Below the pieces are notes generated by a model. The model searched no databases, was not told the origin of the DNA, and saw only the letters and a list, made by a program, of their open reading frames with translations. A stretch of 6,169 nt of DNA from Ghiorsea sp. (GTDB taxonomy: Bacteria > Pseudomonadota > Zetaproteobacteria > Mariprofundales > Mariprofundaceae). Numbering within the stretch: position 1 is the first letter of the stretch; every line of letters starts with the position of its first letter. Of this stretch, positions 1-4,246 are shown in pieces. The position numbers were made by a program, and so were the translations under genes. The DNA is taken from positions 1 through 6,169 of the forward strand of contig JALUWH010000297.1 of assembly GCA_027019685.1 (NCBI GenBank). Reading direction: 5' to 3'.

Positions 1-23
1 CGGGGTAGCTTTATAACCACAAC

Positions 24-455
24 TCAACTTGGAATACCCTGCCTTGCCAATTCATCTGCCCTTTCATTACCTTCATCACCCGAATGTCCTTTCACCCATT
101 GCCAATCCACATCATGGATTTGATTTAAGGCATCCAAAGCTTCCCACAATTCACGATTGGCTACAGGTTCTTTTTTACTGTTTTTCCAACCTTTCTTTTT
201 CCAACCATGAATCCAGTCTGTAATCCCATTCAACACATACTTGGAATCGCTAACAATCGTAATCGAAGATGGTTTTTTTAAAGCTTTAAGAGCTTCAATA
301 GCAGCCTGCAGCTCCATGCGTTGATTGGTGGTATCCTTTTCGCCACCGCACAATTCTTTTTCATGATGCCCCGCTTTAAGCCAAACACCCCAACCACCAG
401 GACCAGGGTTACCTGAACATGCGCCATCCGTATAAGCAATGATTTTATTAGACAT
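24..455 (-). CDS. rnhA: Ribonuclease HI
   Basis: This 143-residue cytoplasmic nuclease cuts the RNA strand of RNA-DNA hybrids, removing R-loops and helping to clear primers. Counting from MSNKIIAYTDG, the catalytic residues fall on the same numbers as in E. coli RNase HI: Asp10, Glu48 (RMEL), Asp70 (SDSKYV), His124 (VKGHSG) and Asp134 (ADELAR). The basic handle region used for substrate binding is present (WIHGWKKKGWKNSKKEPV, 81-98). The protein is slightly shorter than E. coli's 155 residues, lacking only the C-terminal tail. The numbering match and the GGTGA site support the start at 455 over 467. It follows leuA on the same strand after a repeat-bearing spacer, so it may have its own promoter, but I found no convincing one. 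Bases 1-23 beyond its stop show no feature. Confidence 0.96.
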   Translation of the reverse strand: MSNKIIAYTDGACSGNPGPGGWGVWLKAGHHEKELCGGEKDTTNQRMELQAAIEALKALKKPSSITIVSDSKYVLNGITDWIHGWKKKGWKNSKKEPVANRELWEALDALNQIHDVDWQWVKGHSGDEGNERADELARQGIPS

Positions 456-460
456 AAGCA

Positions 461-465
461 TCACC
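461..465 (-). promoter_or_regulatory. Ribosome-binding site that favours the rnhA start at 455
   Basis: GGTGA lies five bases before the ATG at 455. It overlaps the two more upstream in-frame ATGs at 467 and 461, which have no comparable purine-rich site ahead of them. Confidence 0.6.
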
Positions 466-526
466 ATATTTTGAACCGCAGCACCCGCAAGGGGTAGGCT
501 TCTTGCTAAAGCAATTCATCACAGTT

Positions 527-593
527 CGCAAAGTTACGCAGAGTAAAAGCATATTTACTTTAAAAACCTTCGCGTAACTTCGTGTCCTTTGCG
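527..593. repeat. Nested inverted repeats in the leuA-rnhA spacer
   Basis: AAGTTACGC (531-539) is inverted as GCGTAACTT (572-580). Inside it AGTAAA (542-547) pairs with TTTACT (554-559). An alternative outer pair is CGCAAAG (527-533) with CTTTGCG (587-593). On the minus strand the right part reads like degenerate tandem units, CGCAAAGGACACGAAG then TTACGCGAAGG. This GCAAAG/ACGAAG style resembles intergenic repeats known in other bacteria, an impression from memory. No ORF uses this stretch. The rest of the spacer (456-707) holds the rnhA ribosome-binding site and nothing else I can support. Confidence 0.6.
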
Positions 594-626
594 GTTAAAA
601 AACATCAAATCAACCCCCACGGTAGT

Positions 627-643
627 AAAAAAGACAGGGTGTC
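627..643 (-). terminator. Weak possible terminator downstream of leuA
   Basis: On the minus strand GACA-CCC-TGTC is followed directly by TTTTTT (627-632). The stem is only four base pairs and overlaps the tip of the 62-bp palindrome, with which it competes. Together the palindrome and U-tract could stop leuA transcription, but alone this is a weak signal. Confidence 0.3.
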
Positions 644-701
644 ACCTCGAACGAAGTTGAGAGGTCTTGTATTAGATTTCTCCACTTCGGTCGAAATGAC
701 A
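640..701. repeat. 62-bp imperfect palindrome (MITE/REP-like dispersed element)
   Basis: Two 28-base arms, 640-667 and 674-701, are inverted copies that match at 22 positions. Both outer tips are TGTCA, and TCGA, CGAAGT, GAGA and TCT are conserved in both arms, around a 6-base loop (TGTATT). The mismatches are mostly transitions that become G-U pairs on one strand or the other. The element begins six bases after the leuA stop. Similar palindromes containing 'TTCGACCGAAGTGGAGAAATCT'-type arms occur as dispersed intergenic repeats in several bacterial phyla (from memory, not searched). I see no flanking target duplication and no ORF. It may also help end leuA transcription. Confidence 0.75.
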
Positions 702-707
702 TATTGT

Positions 708-2252
708 TTATACACCCGAGTATTGTGCATGCACTTCTCTTGCATGCATATTCGGTAACTTATTAAGAGCCGCAATCAATGCCTTGGCTGATGCCACCAC
801 AATATCCGTATCCGAGCCTTGTGCATTCACCACTCTATCACCATCTTGCAAACGAACGGTTACTTCGCCTTGTGCATCTGTGCCTGCTGTAATCGCATTC
901 ACTGAATACAATAAAAGCTTACCATTGGGCTCAACCAAAGATTTAATCGCCTTAAATGCTGCATCTACAGGACCATCACCTTTTGCTGTCGCTTCAAAGA
1001 TTTCACCATCAATATCCAATTTCACTGCTGCAACGGGTGCATCTTTCGTGCCCGATGCCACATGCAACGCTACGAGTTTCACATGTTCGGTATTGATTTC
1101 CGCATCCTCATTCAAAATCGCTTGTAAATCTTCATCGAAAATATCTTTTTTCTTATCTGCCAATGCTTTAAAACGTGTAAACACAGCAACCAATTGTTCA
1201 TCATCAAGTTCAACACCCAATTCAACATAACGTGCTTTAAGTGCTGCACGTCCTGAATGTTTACCTAATACCATGCGGTTGGTATTCCAACCCACTGATT
1301 CAGGCGTCATGATTTCGTAAGTTTTTTTATGTTTTAACACACCATCTTGATGAATGCCTGATTCATGAGCAAATGCATTTGCGCCTACAATCGCTTTATT
1401 GGCTTGGATAGGCATACCAGTAATTTGTGAAACCAATTTTGAGGTTTGCACAATTTTAGTGGTATCGATGCCTGTTTGAATCACATACCTGTCCGAACGC
1501 GTTTTCAAAATCATCACGATTTCTTCCAAAGCAGCATTACCAGCCCGCTCACCCAAACCATTGATCGTACACTCGACTTGCCTTGCACCATTTTCCACCG
1601 CTGCCAATGAGTTAGCAACTGCCAAACCCAAATCATTATGACAATGCACAGAGAAAATTGCTTTATCAGCATTGGGTACACGTTCACGCAACAGCTTGAT
1701 TTTACGACCAAATTCATCAGGGGTCATATAACCCACGGTATCAGGAATATTGATGGTTGATGCCCCTGCATCAATCACAGCCTCAACAATACGACACAAG
1801 AAATCATCATCAGAGCGCCCTGCATCTTCAGCGGAAAACTCAACATTCGCCACCAAATTGCGCGCTTGTTTCACCGCTGCCACCGCGCGCTCCACCACCT
1901 CATCAGGGCTCATGCGCAACTTGGCTTCCATGTGAATGGGACTGGTAGCAATAAAAGTATGAATCCGGCCTCTATCACCTGCAGGTTTAATCGCCTCTGC
2001 CACACCATCAATATCTTTAGGGTGAGCTCTTGCCAAACCAGCAATCATGGCATTCGGTACTTCTGCAGCAATACGGTTAACCGCAGTGAAGTCATCAGGT
2101 GAGGCTACAGGAAACCCTGCTTCAATCACATCCACACCCAAGGCAGCAAGCGCATGGGCAATACGTAATTTTTCCTCAATATTCATCGAGCAACCGGGTG
2201 ATTGCTCACCATCACGCAATGTTGTATCAAAAATATATAAGCGGTCAGACAT
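708..2252 (-). CDS. leuA: 2-isopropylmalate synthase
   Basis: This 514-residue enzyme carries out the committed step of leucine synthesis, condensing acetyl-CoA with 2-oxoisovalerate (3-methyl-2-oxobutanoate) into 2-isopropylmalate. The catalytic TIM barrel (about 1-270) opens with FDTTLRDGEQSPG (8-20, with Arg13 and Asp14). It contains the metal ligands of the HCHND motif (His203, His205) and NGLGERAGN (231-239, with Asn239). A subdomain with HESGIHQDG (296-304) and LGKHSGRAAL (329-338) follows. The C-terminal part (about 390-510) matches the LeuA dimer regulatory domain, where leucine inhibits allosterically. Length agrees with the proteobacterial long form (E. coli 523). The start at 2252 follows AAGGAG. 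Expression is probably controlled by the leucine attenuator directly upstream. No leuB, leuC or leuD lies in this window, so leuA stands apart from them here. Confidence 0.97.
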   Translation of the reverse strand: MSDRLYIFDTTLRDGEQSPGCSMNIEEKLRIAHALAALGVDVIEAGFPVASPDDFTAVNRIAAEVPNAMIAGLARAHPKDIDGVAEAIKPAGDRGRIHTFIATSPIHMEAKLRMSPDEVVERAVAAVKQARNLVANVEFSAEDAGRSDDDFLCRIVEAVIDAGASTINIPDTVGYMTPDEFGRKIKLLRERVPNADKAIFSVHCHNDLGLAVANSLAAVENGARQVECTINGLGERAGNAALEEIVMILKTRSDRYVIQTGIDTTKIVQTSKLVSQITGMPIQANKAIVGANAFAHESGIHQDGVLKHKKTYEIMTPESVGWNTNRMVLGKHSGRAALKARYVELGVELDDEQLVAVFTRFKALADKKKDIFDEDLQAILNEDAEINTEHVKLVALHVASGTKDAPVAAVKLDIDGEIFEATAKGDGPVDAAFKAIKSLVEPNGKLLLYSVNAITAGTDAQGEVTVRLQDGDRVVNAQGSDTDIVVASAKALIAALNKLPNMHAREVHAQYSGV

Positions 2253-2259
2253 GTTACTT

Positions 2260-2265
2260 CTCCTT
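2260..2265 (-). promoter_or_regulatory. Ribosome-binding site that fixes the leuA start
   Basis: AAGGAG lies seven bases before the ATG at 2252. It overlaps codons that a longer in-frame reading from 2273 would need, so it decides in favour of the MSDRLYIF start. It lies downstream of the attenuator, so it appears only on read-through messages. Confidence 0.9.
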
Positions 2266-2284
2266 AAAACCACAAACGCCAGCC

Positions 2285-2318
2285 AAAAACAAAAAAGCCA
2301 CGGGGATTAACCGTGGCT
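2285..2318 (-). terminator. Intrinsic terminator (attenuator) before leuA
   Basis: The minus-strand RNA has AGCCACGG, a 7-base loop, then CCGTGGCT, a perfect 8-bp GC-rich stem (2296-2303 with 2311-2318). It is followed by TTTTTT-G-TTTTT. It lies 44 bases before the leuA start codon and after the leucine-rich leader ORF, so it acts as an attenuator and not as the end of pssA alone. There is no U-tract on the plus strand, so it is one-directional. Confidence 0.9.
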
Positions 2319-2399
2319 CGAAACTTCAAATACTAAATAAAACTTTACTCTATTTAGTCCGTGTACGAGCCAAAACGGCACAATAAAAGTGTGTCGTTT
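2314..2399 (-). promoter_or_regulatory. leuA attenuator: pause hairpin and antiterminator pairings
   Basis: Three pairings are visible in the minus-strand RNA. The pause hairpin pairs AAACG-A-CACA (2390-2399) with TGTG-C-CGTTT (2373-2382), nine pairs with one mismatch, and holds the triple-Leu codons in and beside its loop. The antiterminator pairs TGGCTCG (2366-2372) with CGAGCCA (2314-2320), a perfect 7 bp. It encloses a perfect 8-bp hairpin, ACTAAATA (2351-2358) with TATTTAGT (2332-2339), which contains the leader stop codon. The antiterminator's 3' strand is also the 5' part of the terminator stem, so those two are mutually exclusive. A ribosome stalled at Leu15-16 would leave 2366-2372 free; one at the stop codon would cover it and allow termination. 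The ribosome positions are inferred from a typical footprint. Confidence 0.8.
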
Positions 2400-2431
2400 A
2401 AAAAGAGCAGGTACAGATTAAAAATATTCAT
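2354..2431 (-). CDS. leuL: Leucine-rich leader peptide of the leuA attenuator
   Basis: A 25-codon ORF starts MNIFNLYLLFLND and has leucine at positions 6, 8, 9, 11, 15, 16 and 17, which is seven of 25. Three are consecutive codons (CTT TTA TTG, 2381-2389). It ends with TAA before an intrinsic terminator that precedes leuA. This is the layout of leuL-type leader peptides, whose translation senses charged tRNA-Leu; the peptide itself probably has no other role. There is no Shine-Dalgarno sequence before its ATG (upstream bases are CTCCGCCGC). It may be translated from a leaderless message, or by reinitiation 20 bases after the pssA stop. Too short for ordinary gene callers, it is supported by composition and by the RNA structures around it. 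Confidence 0.85.
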   Translation of the reverse strand: MNIFNLYLLFLNDTLLLCRFGSYTD

Positions 2432-2438
2432 GCGGCGG

Positions 2439-2468
2439 AGTATGCGCAGAATTAATCTGCATTGTCAA
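2439..2468 (-). promoter_or_regulatory. Candidate sigma-70 promoter for the leu leader and leuA
   Basis: A perfect TTGACA -35 box lies at 2463-2468, inside the last codons of pssA, followed by an 18-bp spacer and a CATACT -10 box (4 of 6 consensus) at 2439-2444. The expected start site, 7-8 bases downstream, coincides with the A of the leader-peptide ATG at 2431. The perfect -35 box and its placement right before the leader ORF support it, but the -10 box is only moderate. Confidence 0.55.
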
Positions 2469-3324
2469 TGTCATCTTGTTTTACAGACTGTTCTACTGAT
2501 TGTTTTGATGTTTGTTTTGCCGTTTGTTTTGCCGTTTGTTTTGCCGTTTGTTTTGCTTTGGCACGAGCCAAGCGTTTTTTCAAACGCAACCGCGCCGCCT
2601 TTTGCCCTTGCCATACACTCATGATGGGTCCATGCACACAATAGGCGAAGAATACAAAAAACAATACGCGCTCAGGGTCAAGCACCAACAACACAACAGC
2701 AGCCAAAATAGCAACCAACACTGCAAACGAGCGTCTTTGTTTCAAATCAATATCTTTGCCCGACAAAAACCGAACATTACTCACCAAAAGCCATGCCAAA
2801 GCAATGCTTAAAATCAACCACAACACACTCGATGGCGTGGCATCAAAAGATGAATAAAACAACACACCCGATGCCATAAAAATAGCCAACGCGGGGGTGG
2901 GCAAACCTTGAAAATAGCGTTTATCTTGGCTTGCAAGCTGCACATTAAACCTTGCCAGACGAAGCGCAGAGCCAGCCACAATCAAAAAGGCAGCCAACCA
3001 ACCCAACTTATCATAAGGTGTTAGTGCCCAAAGATAAACCAATACCGCAGGTGCAACCCCAAATGACATCATATCAGCCAAAGAATCAAGCTCTGCACCA
3101 AATGCCGTTTCCGCATTTAGCAAACGTGCCACACGACCATCCAACATATCAAAAATTGCAGCACCAATAATGCCCCAAGCTGCATGTTCATAATTGCCCT
3201 GAATCGTACTCACCAGTGAATAAAAACCACAAAGCAAACCAAGCAAGGTAAACATGCTAGGAAGGATATAAATACCACGACGTTTAATGGTGTGTACTGG
3301 ACGACTTTCTTTATCTTCCATCAT
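2452..3324 (-). CDS. pssA: CDP-diacylglycerol-serine O-phosphatidyltransferase (phosphatidylserine synthase)
   Basis: This is an integral inner-membrane enzyme that joins CDP-diacylglycerol and L-serine into phosphatidylserine, the precursor of phosphatidylethanolamine. Numbering from a TTG at 3327, the complete CDP-alcohol phosphotransferase motif D-x2-D-G-x2-A-R-x8-G-x3-D-x3-D runs from Asp60 to Asp85 (Asp60, Asp63, Gly64, Ala67, Arg68, Gly77, Asp81, Asp85). Next come SFGVAPA and the GSALRLARFNV segment typical of the membrane-bound PssA type. Hydrophobic segments fall at roughly 20-42, 47-60, 92-103, 108-121, 144-160, 167-184, 200-216 and 219-237. After residue 240 comes a basic tail with KQTA repeats and an acidic end, longer than the family core. 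Starts at 3324 and 3321 are consecutive ATGs. I prefer ATG over the TTG at 3327; a weak GAG lies 3 or 6 bases ahead. No psd gene is visible nearby. Confidence 0.93.
   Translation of the reverse strand: MMEDKESRPVHTIKRRGIYILPSMFTLLGLLCGFYSLVSTIQGNYEHAAWGIIGAAIFDMLDGRVARLLNAETAFGAELDSLADMMSFGVAPAVLVYLWALTPYDKLGWLAAFLIVAGSALRLARFNVQLASQDKRYFQGLPTPALAIFMASGVLFYSSFDATPSSVLWLILSIALAWLLVSNVRFLSGKDIDLKQRRSFAVLVAILAAVVLLVLDPERVLFFVFFAYCVHGPIMSVWQGQKAARLRLKKRLARAKAKQTAKQTAKQTAKQTSKQSVEQSVKQDDIDNAD
2510..2557 (-). repeat. Four tandem 12-bp repeats in the pssA tail (KQTA)
   Basis: Four 12-bp units are nearly perfect (on the plus strand gtttgttttgcc, with the last ending in gct). They encode AKQT/KQTA tetrapeptides, followed in the protein by decayed units KQTS, KQSV, EQSV and a final KQ down to about 2476. 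The purest units lie on the protein-core side and the most diverged ones nearest the stop. The array is in frame with pssA. Confidence 0.92.
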
Positions 3325-3329
3325 CAACT

Positions 3330-3464
3330 CTATTTAACCACCTGAATTTTATGCGTCATTATCGTTTGACCCACCACTACTTTATCACCCAATTGAGCGC
3401 AACGATGAGCGCGACATGCACATGCTTGGTTGGGTTTAACTGCTTGAAAGGCTTGAGTAGTCAT
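3330..3464 (-). CDS. Possible 44-aa small protein directly upstream of pssA
   Basis: An ATG-initiated reading frame of 44 codons starts MTTQAFQAVKPNQACACRAH and ends HKIQVVK with a TAG five bases before the pssA ATG. It has three cysteines in a CxC-x4-C arrangement (Cys15, 17, 22) and a GDKVVVGQTI stretch. An AGG nine bases before the ATG is only a weak ribosome-binding site. The frame is closed upstream by a TAG, so it is not the tail of a longer intact gene. The spacing to pssA suits translational coupling, and pssA itself has a poor ribosome-binding site. I recognise no family. It could be a real small protein, a relic of a degraded gene (psd often precedes pssA, but I see no Psd motif), or chance. 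Confidence 0.4.
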   Translation of the reverse strand: MTTQAFQAVKPNQACACRAHRCAQLGDKVVVGQTIMTHKIQVVK

Positions 3465-3532
3465 GTGGCAAAGCCTACAAATAAAGCATAAACAAGCAAT
3501 CTAAAGCAAATAGACCAGTAAATTTAATACAC

Positions 3533-4246
3533 TTACTTTGCAAAAATGGCCTCAGCCATTTCTTTATAAGTTAGCTTACCTTTCTTAACTTGTTTTTGGA
3601 TCAAGTTTTTGTATTGGCTTGTCATGGTTTTGGCTTTTTTCTTCCACTTGGCATCAGCCATCGCAACTTTTCTACTTTCTACAGCAAAACCACTTTCAAA
3701 TACTGCGGTCAAAGCATTAGCTGAACCATAAGCCGCCTGTATTTTCTTAAATGATGGTCCTACTTTGTCTTTATCAGTGGCATGACAAGATTTACATTTT
3801 TTCGTTAAACCATTTGCTTTGGCTAATGTCATACCAGAGTCAGCTTTCAACATGATTTCACTAGGCGCAGGATTAGGCTGCTGTTTAATTGGCTGTTTGC
3901 CTTGTATCACTGGTGCAACAACTTTTTTATTATCTGCTGCCGCCTTGTCTGCTGCTGCCTTGTCTGCTGCTACCTTGTCTGCCGCTGCCTTGTCTGCCGC
4001 TGCCTTATCTGCTGCTACCTTGTCTGCCGCTGCCTTGTCTGCCGCTGCCTTGTCTGCCGCTGCTTTATTTACTACCGCTGTATCTTTGGCACTCTCCTGC
4101 ATACTTGATGTTTTAGGTGTTTCGCTTGCAGCAGGTGCTTTCGTTGCCTGCTCACTTGTTGTGGTTGTACTTGATTCTGACACTATCTTATCTTGGCAAG
4201 ACACCAAAAGTGCTAAAATAGCTATCCATAAAATATTCTTGCTCAT
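3533..4246 (-). CDS. c-type cytochrome lipoprotein with a KAAAD-repeat arm
   Basis: This is a 237-residue protein with three parts. First, a lipoprotein signal peptide: N-terminal MSKN, a hydrophobic stretch, and the lipobox LVSC with Cys17. The residue after Cys is Gln, not Asp, so by the E. coli Lol rule it should go to the outer membrane. Second, a low-complexity Ser/Thr/Ala linker and nine KAAAD/KVAAD pentapeptides at 61-105, TolA-like in composition and probably one long helix with K-to-D (i, i+4) salt bridges. Third, after a Pro/Gln-rich hinge (about 111-128), a small class I-like cytochrome domain with haem motif CKSCH at 151-155 and KVGPSF at 161-166. The distal ligand is unclear: Met208 (KTMTSQY) or Met196. 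The start is set by AGGAG six bases upstream and by the ATGA overlap with dxs. It probably carries electrons in the periplasm or at the outer membrane; partners are unknown. I do not recognise a named family. Confidence 0.9.
   Translation of the reverse strand: MSKNILWIAILALLVSCQDKIVSESSTTTTSEQATKAPAASETPKTSSMQESAKDTAVVNKAAADKAAADKAAADKVAADKAAADKAAADKVAADKAAADKAAADNKKVVAPVIQGKQPIKQQPNPAPSEIMLKADSGMTLAKANGLTKKCKSCHATDKDKVGPSFKKIQAAYGSANALTAVFESGFAVESRKVAMADAKWKKKAKTMTSQYKNLIQKQVKKGKLTYKEMAEAIFAK
3932..4066 (-). repeat. Nine tandem 15-bp repeats coding KAAAD/KVAAD
   Basis: Nine uninterrupted 15-bp units of the type AAGGCAGCGGCAGAC lie inside the cytochrome gene and keep its frame. In coding order the second residue runs A A A V A A V A A. 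Valine units are thus three apart, which suggests a 45-bp superperiod from block duplication. Several units are identical at the DNA level, so the array is recent or kept homogeneous and could vary in copy number between strains without a frameshift. Confidence 0.95.

Noticed and set aside
456..467. rnhA start at 467 (MVML before MSNK)
   Set aside because: The start at 455 has GGTGA at good spacing and gives exact E. coli numbering of all catalytic residues.
486..535. rnhA promoter TTGCGA-17-TAGCAA on the minus strand
   Set aside because: Only 4 of 6 and 3 of 6 bases match consensus, which is too weak in AT-rich sequence to report as a feature.
784..1230. 148-codon plus-strand ORF inside leuA
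   Set aside because: It is antisense to a fully conserved LeuA regulatory domain and has no recognisable motifs.
2253..2273. Longer leuA start (MVLRRSN before MSDRL)
   Set aside because: The AAGGAG ribosome-binding site lies inside this extension, and LeuA homologues begin close to the MSDRLYIFDTT start.
2285..2431. T-box or riboswitch in front of leuA
   Set aside because: I saw no T-box consensus (TGGNACCGCG-type) sequence. A Leu-rich ORF with alternative hairpins explains the region better.
2510..2557. CRISPR-like short direct repeats
   Set aside because: The units are contiguous, with no spacers, and in frame with pssA. The same holds for the 15-bp array at 3932-4066.
2361..2811. Plus-strand ORFs opposite the pssA tail (repetitive VLPF or FCRL)
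   Set aside because: They are shadows of the 12-bp repeat with no independent support.
3325..3327. TTG as the pssA start
   Set aside because: Two ATG codons follow directly and TTG is less likely. The ribosome-binding signal is too weak to favour it.
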